A stretch of DNA of 64,000 bases from Sorghum bicolor (GCF_000003195.3 NC_012878.2:22216071-22280070); one strand, 5' to 3'; shown: positions 45,303-58,048, counted from the first letter of the stretch. The notes: generated by a model not told the origin, from the letters alone. Numbers and translations: made by a program.

Positions 45303-46397
45303 ATCAAATCACCACCAAACCGTCTAGGTGATGGCGATCACCAAGAGTAACAAGCAATGAACTATCACCTGACCCAATCAAGGCACTAGAGAGTGGTGAA
45401 TGCACACTTGACTCTTGGAACTCAACTAGAGAAGGATTCACTCAAGAAATCTCTTAATTCTCAATCCTCTCTATGCTCTTGCTTCTCTCTTGCACCACAA
45501 GGTGATTCTCAACTGATCAAATGGGCAAGAGACCTCCCATGGACGAGGTGGAGGAGTATAAATACACCCCATCAAGTCCAAGGGCCGGCCAACCGTTACT
45601 GAAAATGGGAGCACCGGACGCTGTCTATGTTGCACTGGACGCACTACTTCGAGCGTCCGGTGACACATAACGGCTAACTGTACTCTCTTCTGATAGAGCA
45701 CCGGACGCTTCCTCAGAGGTCCGGTAACACCGTCTAGTGTGAGGGTGAATTTACACCCTCCCTGTGTTTAGGACCGGACGGTACCCGGCGAGTCTGGTGC
45801 TAGCGTCCGGTGCCCTAGACATCTTTAGACCTCCCTAGGTATAGGACCGGATGCTCCTCGGTGAGTCCGGTGCCTAACCCTAGGCACCCAGTCACCCTGA
45901 CTCAAGTTAACCTCACCGGATGCAGTCACATAGCGTTCGGTGCTACGTCCGGTGCCCACTTAGGCACCCAAACTTCATCGAAACGCGATCTTTCCAGAAT
46001 GAAGTTTGTTCCTCTCGATCTAAGGACTATCTCTGAGTTGCCTAGTGCTAGGTTTACCAAGTGTGCACCACACCTAAACCTAAAGCCTTGCCTAGGTCAA
46101 GCTACTTGTTCAATGCCCCTCATAATAGTACGGTCAAAGGAAAACAAAGTCCTAAACTGCTCTAAGTGCTCTTCTTCACCATATGGCACTTAGACCTAGT
46201 CTAGTCTTGACGATGTCCAACCACCCTTTAAAAACCAAAATGATTTCCACTACTAAGTAGGCATGAACGTCCTTGTCCATTGAGTACCTATTACCATGAC
46301 CTAACACTAATGATTTTGCCTCTGCAAAACACACGTTAGTCACAGTAATCAACATTGTCATTAATCACCAAAACTCATTAGGGGCCTAGATGCTTTT
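45303..46397 (+). repeat. Copia (SIRE/Maximus-like) LTR remnant
   Basis: It contains many alternating CACCGGACGC / GCGTCCGGTG motifs (45600-45960), a + strand TATA (~45555) and the ending cattaggggcctagatgctttt, which continues to ca at 50320 across the solo LTR. This style is known from Copia SIRE/Maximus LTRs of panicoid grasses. The start is not determined. The ORFs inside are not convincing. Confidence 0.45.
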
Positions 46398-49300
46398 TGT
46401 AACACCCTAGGTGTTAAGCATGCACTTAGTCTCACCAAAGTCATGCATAAGCATTTCCATCAAGCATAAGCATCATGAGCATGACACTCTTTTCAAATTA
46501 TGATTTTATGTGCTTCATTTCATGTGCTTTAATTATGTTAAAAATGTGATGCTTGTTTCTAAAATTGTGAAATATTCAAATTAGGTTGCTTTATGTGTAA
46601 GAAGAATTAAGAACATTTTTGTGCAATTTTTGGAGCTATGGAATTTGAGAAATGGAGTTTATACAAACTTTTCCAAAATGAATTTATTTAAAACCTAGAG
46701 CTGAGTTTTAACTTGTAATTCAAATTTTGTTTGGAATTTGGTCTTGCTTGTCAAAGCAAAGTTGTAGAGTTTTTAATTTGGAACAACTTTGTTTTTGGGA
46801 GCAAGAGGTGAAAATGATTTTAAATTGGTCCAAATGAATTTAGAAAGAATTTGGAGAAAAGAAATTCAAAAAAAAAAAAGAGAAAGGGGCAGGCGCTGCT
46901 GGGCCAACCCCGCTTCCCTTTCGGCCCAGCAAGCGACCCGGCCTGCCTCCCCTATCCCTCTCCCTCCCGCGCGCGGACGCGCCTCGCTCCACCCGGCGCC
47001 GGCCACGTGGCGGCCGTACGCCGGCGTTGGACGCGCCGCGGCCGGCCTCCAACCCCCCTGGTCGGGACGCCGGCGCAGGCTCCCAGACCATTTCGCCCGT
47101 TCTGTCCCCCACGCCCTCCTTCTCCTTCCTCCTCCGCTCGCACCGCGCAGCAGCAGCCGCTCCTCCGCGCGCCATTGCCGGAGAGAGCTCCGCCGCTCGT
47201 CGCCGGCCACACCAAAGCCTCAAGCTCGACGCCGAGAGCACCAGGGCACTCGCCGTCGCTACGGTAAGCTCGTGCGAACGGTGAGAGTCTGTCGAGCGCC
47301 GTGAATCGCTCGCCGGAGTTACCCCGAGCTCGCCGGAGTACTCCGCCGCGGCGGATCTAGCGTTTCCCTGCGTCTTTTCGCTCGTTCTCTGTTGCGCTAG
47401 GTCGGTAGGAAGATGAGGAAGCTCGGAGAGGAGTTTGCGCACGCTCTACCGCGCCGGAGCAGCCTGGCCACGGCGAGCAGCGCCGCCGTGCCGCCATGCA
47501 TGCTCGCCGGAGGTGTTCCGGCCGCCCTCTGGTCGATCCAAGGGTACCGTTGGGTGCGTCTTGCTGCGGGGAGCACGTTGGTGCTCACCCCGTGGCCGGA
47601 GACCTCACCGCCGGCGAGATCCGCTCGTCGGAGGTGAGCTCCCTCTCGGTCTCGCTGACTGGTGGGGTCGGGGACCCACTGTCAGTCGCAGGGGTACCCC
47701 GGTGGGTGTAGATCTGGGTGTGCGTAGCGTTTTTCGTCGGTTTTCTTGAAAAAGTGTTTTCCAGAAATTGATTTAAAGTTTGTAAAATCTATATCTTGAG
47801 TTCTACAGCACCAAATTGAATGAAATAAATTTTGGTGTGCTCTATATTTCCAGATCTACAGTTTGATGTAATTGCATGTCATGTTGGAGCAACTTTTCTG
47901 TGTGAATATATTTTATCCATGATTTTGTTAAACTTGGAAAATGCATAGTAAATGAAATATGGCTTAGAAAAATGTGAAACTTGTTTTGCTGGCTCTGCAT
48001 GTGTGTTTAATCACTGAGAAAATATTGTTACATATTATTTGGTGTATAAATGAATTTATGGTAATTTAAATGCTTGCATGGCAGTGCTTTATGATTTTTA
48101 ATAATTAAATGGGTCATGCAATAAATCTGGAAAAATTTTGTGGGTATTTCTTATGATGTTGGATAAATTGTAAAAATATGAAATCTGTTGTTGACACTTA
48201 TATCACAGTAGGGTGATTATACTTGCCTTATCCATTAATCTTGTGATTTTTGTGGCTCAAAATAAGTAACCAAAAATTATGAAAAATTTACAGTAGACTT
48301 TATGATTAGCTAGTAGTCTCCTGTAATTTTTCTGGAATTTATTGATGAACAGAATTGCATGTGATTTTTAATGGGCTTAGAAATGAATAAAGAAAATTAT
48401 GAATGGTTGTGTATGTGGGTTGAATGGACTAAGTTGGGTTTGGTGTATCTTTGAAGCATCATGTAGGTTGCTGATTTCATTTGAAAAATAATTATAGAAG
48501 AGAATGTAATAGATGTTTGATTCAATTGTTTATTCTTGGATGATGTTGACTACCTTGTAATAAGCATGACCAAGTGCATTACCTATGCATCATAACATGA
48601 CTCCTTTGGTACTCCCTCATGTAAGCATCCACTCGGGCATCTCGCACTCCACTCATGAGCATGTATGCATCATACAGGCTCGCAGGAGAACGAGGTGGGA
48701 ACCGAGGAACCCGAGGAGCTTCAGGAGCAGGAACCTCCGGAAGCACAGGAACCCGGAGAGGAATTGCAGGAGTGTCCGGATCACCGACCCAGCACGTTTG
48801 AGAAAGGCAAGCCCCGGAGCATTCTAAGTCTCCCTATTCTCGCTAACTTATATAAAGTGCTATACTTGTTCTACTGTATTGCATATTAAGTGATAGGAGT
48901 TGCCTGATACCGTTGCTGCATGAGTACTCCTTGTTATTCCTACTCATTCAACTACCTTGTCTTATGTAGATAGGCACGGAGTCTATGCTTAGCTTGCTTA
49001 GTTCGGTAGAAGTCGGGTGATTCCCTGTCACCTGCGAGATATAGGTGGATACCTGCTTGATTAAGCATTGGTTGCTCGGGGAAAAGAATAACCAAGTGTG
49101 GAACGAATTTGGAGACCGGGCGGGGTCTTATGGTGGGTTGACCATGGTGCCCCTGCCTGTGTCGATTAAGGACCGATCGTTGACGGCCCTCTTGTCATGT
49201 TGAACGCATGCCCCACACTTAGCTGGAAAGGATAAGTCGTTCCGACCGCGAAGCCTGAACACTATCCGGGCCGGGAATCGAGCCGCCATGCGCTGTATTG

Positions 49301-50313
49301 GTGATGGTTGAGGAGAACGACGAGGGCGCGGCGCGCAACCTTGGTATACCTTGGATACCTCGGTCGCCGGAACGGTCCTCGGGTACTGGCGGTGCCTGCC
49401 GAACCCGCGAATTGGTCCTGGATAGTGTAATACGGTGATCTGTAGCTCACTTGATCAGTGAGTGTGGTTTGTGTGGGGAATACCTCGCCAGCTGGTTAGA
49501 AATCGATTCGAATCGCCATCGCTCCTGGATAGTGAGCACTTGACATGAGCTTCGTCCTCGTAGTAAGGACTATGGAAAACTTGGGTTATAATGAAACGGG
49601 TTTATGACTGCTGTGATGAGGTACTACCATAGTCTCATACTTGCTTGTAATAGCACAGGAGCAAACCTAGATAATAGATAATGATACTTTCAACTTGAGC
49701 AGATTAAAAGAAGAAAAGATTTATGTAGGTTTGGGTAATAAAACCTTGCGGTCTTTGCAAAATGGTTGTCAGCTACCCCACCAAATAGCCTTCATGATCC
49801 TTGATGAGTCTTTATTTTAAGTTTATGACGGGTAAGTCTAGCTGAGTACCTTCTCATACTCAGGGTTCTATTCCCGTGTTGTTTTGCAGATGGTCAAATG
49901 TACTATGGTTATTGCATCCTCTGTCTGTACCCAGCTATGGGTGATGACTAGACCAAGGGCGATGGTCACTCCGTCTCTTCTCTTGCTTTTGTGGGAATGA
50001 CCGAACTATGGCACTGTATCAGACTTATCGTGTGTGTTGTAATTTCAAACTATGAAGCTTCCGCTACTTGAAGAACTTGGTTTGTAATAACTTTAAGCAC
50101 TCCGATGTATTTTATGAATGTTGTAATCTGGATGTGCTTGTGGATGGCGACCGCTAAACTTATTACGATCTTGGCTGTATATGTGATGTGTGGTTTGAAA
50201 TCCTTCGAGATTTCACGGACTACCGGGATTATACGGGCTTAAGCGTGATAGTTCGACTATGCAAATGGTCACTATTAGGCTTAATCTCTTATAATTTGGT
50301 CGGTTCTGTTACA
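46398..50313 (+). repeat. Solo LTR, Tekay/Del-like (3916 bp)
   Basis: It reads TGTAACACCC...GGTTCTGTTACA with TSD ctttt at 46393-46397 and 50314-50318. Neither a PBS nor a PPT adjoins it, so it is a solo LTR left by recombination. Zones: GC-rich block 46880-47720, AT-rich 47750-48600, an acidic coding-like stretch at 48677-48840, and a conserved 3' part (49000-50313) with the hairpin GGTGA-ttccctg-TCACC (~49016). It is related in reverse to the H LTR and in the same sense to 51351-55017. Confidence 0.85.
48677..48889 (+). other. Coding-like acidic segment inside the LTR
   Basis: The frame reads many Glu/Pro codons and then ECPDHRPSTFEKGKPRSI and LSLP. At 53496-53576 the related LTR reads ECPNHEPASFVKGKPRSI and LSLP, with differences concentrated at third codon positions. 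A splice-acceptor-like tacag precedes it and a GTGAGC donor-like site lies at ~47633. I could not assemble a convincing full ORF with an ATG. Confidence 0.3.
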
Positions 50314-51350
50314 CTTTTCAACCCCGACTAGGGTCCCGTCACCAAGCTGCTCTCTGCTCCAATAATAGCGAGGTTCCCTTCCTTCAGGATACCCCATCAC
50401 ACTAAGCACCCTCCAAAAGAAAGGTAGGCATACAAAACTCTCCCAGGAACTTGCTCTTACGATGTGAGTCCCTAGGTGCCAACTGATGGCGAGGAACCCA
50501 CCCTCCAGTGGTATCGCAAGCGGTATGCCTGGTGCGAGCCATCTACTAAAAATGGGATACCTTGTGTAAGACTAAAGATTTAACTTTATCATTTTTATTA
50601 AAATGGGATAGATTTATATAAGGGGAGGAACTAAGCAATGATATGAAATGAACATGATGCATGCATAAAACTTACGATCTCACAAACTTAGAGAAAAGAG
50701 TTAATACTAATCGATATATACGATGGCATACAACGTTCTCTCGTATATGTAACTAACGCTCTACTCGAGAACATGGTTAGTGTACCTACAGAAAACTCAT
50801 TTCAGCCCAACCACAGTATGAAACATGCAGAATAGAAATTAAAGATATGCATCCCACACACAGGTACCCCATACTTGTATGTGGCATGCCACTACCCACA
50901 TCATCGCCCTAATGATGGCATCGCCTCTCAAGATGGAAACACCCACCAAGTGGTAATTTTCCTAAACACATGAATTATGTGTGTAGGACATAGCACCCTA
51001 AAGCTCTTCCCTAGACCGGTAGTGTATCCGATCATGCTCTCACAGCTCTCCCTTACTGAGGCGTAGAGGAAAATGATCCATTCATTACCATTCATGTGAA
51101 TGGCACACATACTATTGCACACCGTATGAGCAATGAAATAGAAATATGATGCACAACCCCCGAGTTAGTACTTAAATAGCCACCTTAGTGTCCTTAACTG
51201 GGCATAAAGGATATGACCACTGGCACACTTATAGTTTTCCAAAGATTCATTTTAACACCTTGATCCTTAGTGATAGGGAATTAGTTTTGTTATACCATTT
51301 TATTTCATTTTAAAACATGCTTATGAACAGTAATCTGCTAAACCTTGCTC
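50314..51350 (-). mobile_element. LTR tail and Tekay-like leader fragment
   Basis: Bases 50314-50320 complete the Copia-like LTR. Bases 50321-50750 are unassigned. Bases 50760-51350 match the H leader (770-888 and 8985-9465) up to aaaccttgct, exactly where the PBS should follow. The sequence then switches to the LTR fragment at 51351. No gene is seen. Confidence 0.55.
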
Positions 51351-54300
51351 CGAGTGAGTGGACGCGTCCATTTCCTCTCTCTCGCCTTTCTCGCGCCGAA
51401 AGCTCGTCCGTAGCGGAGTCGCCGTCGCGAGCTCACTCCGGCGAGCTCGAGCGCGCTCCACACTGCATCGCCGCCCACCAAAACTCACCCACAGCTCCGT
51501 CGTGACCTGCTCTCCAACTTCCACCCTCAAGCTCGCCGTGAAACCCTCCGATGAGCCATCATTTCCAATCTTCCCCAAATCAGGTCGCCGGGACCGTTTC
51601 CTCCGGCGAGCCCAATGCTGAGCTCCTCGGAGCGTCTCGTCTTCTCTAGTTAGGTTATAGAGGTAGCTTAGGACCTTAGCTAGCATCTGCGCCACTTGGG
51701 GACACTCTACCGCAATCATCGCCGCCGGACACGACGCGCAGCGCCGTCGTGTTTCCGCCGGAGTCCGGTCCTCTCGTGGTTAGCCCTTTCCACACCGTTT
51801 CAAGCCTAGTCACCTACCTAGAAAGGTTCACCGTAGTTCACTAGTGCTCTAGGAAACCCTAGGTCACGCTCTACCGGCCTGAGAGCTCTGGCGTATCGCC
51901 GAGCATCTCTGCCGAGCCGCCATGGTCGACGGCTAGCCCCTTCCGGTGCCTCCGCCGGGGGGAAAAGGGGGTCAACCGGTTCGCAAGTGTCTGGGGATCA
52001 CGTTGGTGCCCTTGGTTTGGCCGAAGACCTTGCCGTCGCGGAGAAATCGCCGGTGAGCATCGTCTCGGTCGTGAGGAAGAAGAGCCTGACATGCGGGTCC
52101 CACTGTCAGTGACACAACGGCTCCCTCCTCTCTTTTATTTAAAATACAGATTTTGTGATGGTCCATGGGATGGCTAGTTTTAATAAAAGTATAACATGCA
52201 TGATGTTTTCTGTGAAAAATAATTATTATGAATTAATCCTGTTATTTATGTGTAAATTCATATCTTTTGTTATACTGCTCGAATTGCTGTCAAATTTTTA
52301 TGCCACGCTCTACATGGTATTAGAATAATCTGATAAATATTTCATGATTTCATAATCTGTCAAATTTTTATGTTAATACTATTGCTTGATTTCATAATTA
52401 AATCATAATAAATGTTTGATGCTTATGCTGGTGTTCTCCTTTGGTGTCAAGCTTGTTTATAGTAGTAGTAACATGTAAATAATCTGAAGTCTGTTGTTTG
52501 ACACTATCTAAGCCATGTTTCTTAATTTATGAAATAAGCACCTTGTTACTTGTTAATTACTTATCTCAAGTTTGGCATGTGCAATTGTTCTGAAATTTTA
52601 TGGTAATGTCCAGATGCTATGCTTATGCTTCTGTAATTTTTTAGATTTTTCTGAGCACTCTTGCTAGTATCTTGTAATTATGTCCTTTTATAGAATTAAA
52701 TTAATAAATGCCTTGTTATTGCATGTTTAGGGGTCAACATGTGATGTTCTGATAATCTTAAGTTATGTTTGTGCTTATAAGCCACTTGGTTGACCCTGAA
52801 TATGTTTTTGCTATGTCATCAAATAATTAATTAAAGGTTTATAGCTGTTCTGGACAGCAAGATAGTAATCTGATTGTTGTCTAAAGATAACTTTGTTTTC
52901 TGACTAACTTGTCTATATCAAAGATGTTGTAAACTTTGTGAACTAGCTACAGTTCAAATTTGGGATTATTTGGTCTAGTAGTTTAAAAGTTATGGCTCCT
53001 CCAAGTTGGGTTCAAGAACTAGGTGCTCTCTGTTTTTCTGGGACAGAACCTGGAACTTTGTTTAGTTGACCTGCTTAATTTGTGGATCTTGCTATGATAT
53101 CTAAAGATGAAATGTAAACCATTTCATAAGCTTTCCAGAATGTCCTTATTCATGTTTGTTGGATCTGTATAGCTTTAGTTATGATTGGTTCTTTGAGCTG
53201 CCCTGTTATTTGGTTGTTGCTGTTTATGGTATAACTTGCTGAATATTGCTAAGTTAGTTAGTCATCTTTTGTGAGCTTGTAATGGGAGTCATTCCGTAAA
53301 TGAGTGTCCAGTGAAGTTCTAATCATGTTACCAAGCATTCATTCTCATCCAGTATGTACACATTTCTTACTCATCGTGCATGCAATAGGTGCACCGGAAG
53401 TAGCAGCCTCGCTCGAGCTCGACCGAGGGATCAACGAAGGCCCGAAGATCACTCAGGAGGCGGAGGTCCAGCCAGCCGGACAAGAGGATCCCGAAGAGGA
53501 GGTCGAGTGCCCAAATCACGAGCCAGCTTCGTTCGTGAAAGGCAAGCCCCGGAGCATCTTAAGTCTCCCACTTTAATTTCGAAATCATACTAGAATAAGT
53601 TATATCTATTGATGCATTATGTATAGGAGTTGTGATGAAACCCTTGCTGCATTATACCCTTTCTTTGTCTAGATATCTTACCTCTACCTGGTTGTAGAGT
53701 TAGGATCGAGTAGCAGCTTAGCCATGCTATAACCGGTAGAAGTCGGGTGATATCCTGTCACCTGCCCGAAATAGGGTTGTGTCGGATCACGATTGACTAT
53801 ATGTGCTATCGTGGGAAAGAACCTGATTAAAATGACTTAAGCCGGGCGGAGTTTTGCAAGGTCATAGTAACTCCGTCTGTGGCAGCTAAGGATCGATCGT
53901 TGTACGTCCTCTTGTCATGTTGAACGCATGCCTGACACTTAGTTTGCTGGATAACTCGTTCAGACCGCGAAGCCTAGTAGTATGACTCAGGCTGGAAGAC
54001 CGGCAAGTATAAAGTGCGCACTACTGGAGGAAGTGCGGTATGCGGGGGGCCATTGGCGTAAGACCAAAGGCAGGTGAGTTAAAAGTCCTGACCTCCCTGG
54101 CAGAGTGGCAGCCCTGGGAGTGCGACGCTGATTGGAGCCGCGATTCCTGAGTCGTACCAAAGGTGACCCGCTTGCTCTCCGATGGGGGATGCTTGGGTGA
54201 GTGCTAGGAATAACCCTCTAGCTGGATAGGAATCGATTCGAATCGCCGTCTCTCCCGGATAGTGAGAACTTGATAGAGCAGTGGCAAACGTAGCAATCAC

Positions 54301-55017
54301 TAAGTACAATGGTTCTTGATAATGATGTTGATGATAGCAAGGAAGAACATATGATGAACTTGATATGGTTATTAATATTTGCAATAATCAAGTGAAGTGT
54401 TTAGTCTAGGTGCTAATCTAGTGGTAGGCTAATGATGATTAATATGATGCTTTTACAAAAGGTAGTACCCACTTAAGCTTTTGGCAAATGTTAAGTCAAG
54501 CCAGCTACACTTCATACTCAGCCTTGCATGATCCTTGGTGTCTTTTATGTTTGGTGTAAGTATAGCTGAGTACATCCTCGTACTCAGGGTTTATTCCCAC
54601 CTGTTGATGGCTTCTGCAAGACCTATCTCCATCCCGCTGGGGATGAGGACTAAACCGTTGGGCACAGTTCTCTAGCGTCTTCGTACCCCGATGCTTTTGG
54701 TGGATGAGATGAGACTCTGGCAGTAACAAGAACTTATAAAATGTGTGTTTGTAAACTATTTTGCTTCCGCTACTTTGAACTTATGTTGTAATAACTAAGT
54801 AACTCCGATGTGGTGCCACTTCATCGGTAATGAATGGCTATGTAACATTCGCTGTTTTGTGTTGAACTATTACGATCTTGGTTTGTTGCAAGTTGGTTTG
54901 AAGTCCTTCGTGATTTCGGTTGACTACCGGGATTATATGGGCTCAAGTCTGGAAACTTGATTGCTAGTTCGATCGTTTCTACACTTGAACTCTTATAATT
55001 TGGTCGGTTCTGTGACA
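51351..55017 (+). repeat. Truncated Tekay/Del-like LTR
   Basis: It is a diverged relative of 46398-50313 in the same orientation: GC-rich block 51350-52130, AT-rich middle, coding-like segment 53496-53576, hairpin GGTGA-tatcctg-TCACC (~53747), and the end ggttctgtgaca at 55017. Roughly the first 500-700 bp are missing. No TSD could be found because the left end is lost. ORFs on both strands of the GC block are compositional. Confidence 0.7.
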
Positions 55018-55069
55018 TCCTGCGTCCTCCTTCCCTCTCAATGAGGGTGAAGGTGAGTGATGAGGAATT

Positions 55070-56035
55070 TTACAGAGCGAGATCCGGGTTAGGTAATTGG
55101 ATCTTGTTTGTATATCCCGGAAAATAATATAAAATCTTTTTACCTGTTTCGTCGTGTTTAATCATATGTGCATGCGAAAGATATGATTTATTAACCATGA
55201 TGCGAGGAGTAGTGATGTAAATAATGGTGTTAACAGCATGGGGATCAACACTTGCAGCAAGACAAGTAATAAGAGATGTGCACATGATAGCAGTTGAAGT
55301 CTTAATGGAATGCAACCAATGATTAACAAGCTCAACAACAGTTGCAAACTTAATCTTTTTGAGCGCAACATAAAGCAACTTCAACTCTATGTCATAAGTA
55401 AGATGCATATCATCTCTTGAAAAGAACAAACTAGAGATCCACTTATAGAGAAGCATCAGAGTGGGGTGATGGATGTTGGCATAATGCCCCTGAAACTTTC
55501 CAACGACGTGTTGCCCCGAGATCAAATGCCAGAAAGCATGACGTTGGTAACCGCCGACGGAGAAAACTAAGTCAATGGAGCACCGCTCATGGAAACCCAA
55601 ACGGTAGGCAAGATCCTTGCAATAAATACTGAAATCTCTTCCAAAGCAACGGATGGTAATACCATAATCGACAATTTGTAGAGTGCCCAAAATTTGGATT
55701 GTCAAAAGATGTGACCCAAGCTCAAGAACGGGGGCAACTCTACTCCAACCAAGATGCTCGAAAATAGTATCAAACTCAACATCCATACCTATTTGGTGCA
55801 AGAATGCGGGGTCGAATGCCAGCGAATGGAGGAACTCGCGTTCCTTCATGAGATTGTATGCCTGCATCTCCCGCTCGCTCTCCAAGTCGATGAAGGGGGC
55901 GTCGGCCTCGTTAATGGTGTGGCCGTGTGGCTCCTCCTCCTCTCCTCCATGTGTCGGCTGCTCATTCCTTGCAGGGGTTGGTGGATCTTCCCCACGTTGG
56001 CGTCGACTCCTTCTAAGCCCGAAAATTCTATTCAT
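55070..56035 (-). CDS. ATHILA ORF-1-like extra ORF
   Basis: The open frame extends to 56212, but the first 59 codons overlap the expected leader just after the TATA, so ATG 56035 (MNRIFGLRRSRRQR) is the likelier start, giving 321 codons. The basic start is followed by an acidic Pro/Glu-rich segment, then a globular region with REFLHSLAFDPAFL, GWSRVAPV, IRCFGRDFSI and YRLGF, matching my memory of the ATHILA ORF-1 family (PF03078). The function is unknown; it is not a recognisable envelope protein. The frame is free of stops, in contrast to the gag of A1. The end at 55070 lies close to the LTR junction, so the C terminus may be altered. Confidence 0.65.
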   Translation of the reverse strand: MNRIFGLRRSRRQRGEDPPTPARNEQPTHGGEEEEPHGHTINEADAPFIDLESEREMQAYNLMKEREFLHSLAFDPAFLHQIGMDVEFDTIFEHLGWSRVAPVLELGSHLLTIQILGTLQIVDYGITIRCFGRDFSIYCKDLAYRLGFHERCSIDLVFSVGGYQRHAFWHLISGQHVVGKFQGHYANIHHPTLMLLYKWISSLFFSRDDMHLTYDIELKLLYVALKKIKFATVVELVNHWLHSIKTSTAIMCTSLITCLAASVDPHAVNTIIYITTPRIMVNKSYLSHAHMIKHDETGKKILYYFPGYTNKIQLPNPDLAL

Positions 56036-56224
56036 GGTTGACGTGCTAGCATAAGTGTATGGTGTTTTTGCTTGTAGAGGGAAGTGTGCAAGTGGTTTTT
56101 GACAGAATTTTCTTGCACTAAGCTTGTGGAGTAGGCTATGAAGCAAAGTGGAGCAATAGAGTGAAGAAGGGAAGAGTAAAAAAATGTGTGTGAGAGGGGT
56201 GAGGTGCTCCACCCGGGATCCTCT

Positions 56225-56355
56225 CTATTTATAGAGTTGATCGCAAGCGGGGGAGCGCCCCCTCAACTGCTACTAGCCGTTGCCCAAAGGCCGAGGCCAG
56301 CAGGCCTTGGGCAGGGTGCGGCTGCACCCTGGTGCACCCGCACCAGTGGTGGGCC
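56225..56355 (-). promoter_or_regulatory. Internal promoter-like module of G
   Basis: On the minus strand CTATAAATAG is at 56225-56234. About 80-120 bp upstream there is a GC-rich block with TGCACCCTGG and GCACCCGCAC-like sequence (+ strand 56317-56345), similar to that of the A1 LTR and the A1 internal module. The ATG at 56035 is ~190 bp downstream. Confidence 0.5.
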
Positions 56356-56969
56356 TACCTCTACCCGGCCTTTTGGCTGCTGCCTCCAACAGTCACCCCA
56401 AACGTCTCTCTGGTTACGATCAGACTTGGTTCAAAATCTTGCTCCAGATTTTGATTTTTCACATATTTATTCAAAATGTTTTTGGTTTTCAAAAATTATA
56501 TAAAAATAATATTTGGAAATGGGAAAATCTATACTACCAGAAAATAATTTTTATAAGATTTTTAGAGAAACTTTATTTTTGACTAAAAATAAAAGTATAG
56601 AAAGGGAAACTTTTGGAAACTAAAAATAAAAACATTCTATAAAAAGGGAATTTAAAACAAAATTTGAAGAATTTAAAAAGACATAATACCTGAGCGGGGA
56701 CACCTCCCCCAAGCTTGCTTGATGTCGTGGGCCCCCTTCAGATATCTTTATTGGGACACAAATAGCACAAAATTTATTTTTATTATATATAGTTTTTTTA
56801 GAAAACTACCAAATGCCTTCGGCAAGGGCTCAACATTTATAGTGCGTTGGCAAGACTTTCCTTCATTCTTCTGTGGCTGCCTGGACGAACTTAGTAGAGG
56901 TTTCCGATTGCCCTGGGATCCTCTCTGACTGGAATTGATGCAGCTATTTGTGCTATCTGTGTTTCTATC

Positions 56970-58048
56970 TATCGGTGTTTTGACCCCTAGGCGGTAACAC
57001 CAACGAGTGAATTTATGTGCGTCCTCCCTCTTTCGGGTGGTGATGCAAGAATGACACAAAGATTTATCCTGGTTCGGGCAAGAGAAGGCCCTACATCCAG
57101 CGGGGGGAGGGGATATCGTATTATCTTGCACCTAAGTGCTTGTACAGGGGAGAATACAAGCGGATGTAGCCAAGGATTCTAAGTCTTAGCTAGTGGTGGT
57201 ATGTGAACGGTGTTCTACGAGTTATGACTCGTGTCTCTTGCTTATATCGTCCTCGGTGTCCCCTTTTATAGTTCCAAGTGGAGGCCTAGGTTACAAGGAG
57301 TAGGTGTTAGAATAAGCCCTGACAGGGGTACGGCGTGCTGACCTACTCGAGGCCTCCGTACCGACGTGGCCTCGAGCCGTCTTGTAACAGCGTACTTCAA
57401 TGATGATGGCGCATGCGCTTCTGGATTCATCCCCTGTGCATTGTCTCGGATTGGTTCAGGCATAAGCATGCTTGTACGTCGTGGCAGCAGTCATGTCGGG
57501 GGTTGTTGAAGCGCTGACCCTCATTGCCGGATCCTTCCCTGGGAAGGGATGTGCCTGCTCGAGGGTCGGATGCACAAGCGGCTCCGCTGTGTGGGAGCGC
57601 TGACTTCAGGTGCCTCGAGGGATATTGTGATGGGATAACACGTCTACCATACTGTGCCTAGTTGTACCTTTGTCCATTTTGAGGGATAAAGCTAGAAAAA
57701 GTGGGGATTTGATGGGTGCTTGTTCCCTATCACGTTTCCCGTGACTGTCGGGCTAGGTGGGAGCATGGCAGACGCATTAAATGCCCTGGCCTCCGTACCC
57801 ACAACAGGCGGCGGGGGTGCTTTTCTGCTCGAGGCCCATTGGTTTGCTCGAGCCACTTCCATACTCAATGGTCACAGCTCATCGAGCCCCTATCGGTTCG
57901 CGGGACCCTGTTTCCGTGTTCGAGGCTACGGTCGACATCGAGCCCTGGCGGTTATGTGTCGACATCAGAGCGTCGAGTTGGAACCTCGATTTGCTAATTC
58001 TCTTGGTGCGAGTGATGGTTAGGGTACCCGCTATCGGTATCCTTGACA
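56970..58048 (-). repeat. E 3' LTR
   Basis: About 1079 bp: the minus strand begins TGTCAAGGATACCGATAG at 58048 and ends ...ACACCGATA at 56970 (CGACA expected). It contains the gatttatcctggttc block (~57059) common in Tat LTRs of grasses. Confidence 0.7.

Larger units (their letters stand above)
55018..56969 (-). mobile_element. Fragment G: Athila-like element remnant
   Basis: It holds an extra ORF (ATHILA ORF-1-like) with an upstream promoter-like module and, further upstream in element sense, a PPT-like GCTTGGGGGAGGTG (minus strand, 56701-56714) and the end of the gag-protease frame (56800-56830, VEPLPK), as in A1 and C. No RT lies between the two, so it is of the same gag-protease-only design as A1. 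It is cut by the LTR ending at 55017 and by E at 56970. Confidence 0.65.

Noticed and set aside
46840..47442. 200-codon minus-strand ORF
   Set aside because: It lies in the GC-rich LTR block with ORFs in all frames; composition is enough to explain it.
51351..55017. A TSD for this LTR (tcctg at 55018-55022)
   Set aside because: The left end is deleted and no matching tcctg was found beside a TG start.
55070..56212. Using 56212 as the start of the ATHILA ORF-1-like gene
   Set aside because: It would begin about 13 bases after the TATA box; the ATG at 56035 with its basic N terminus fits better.
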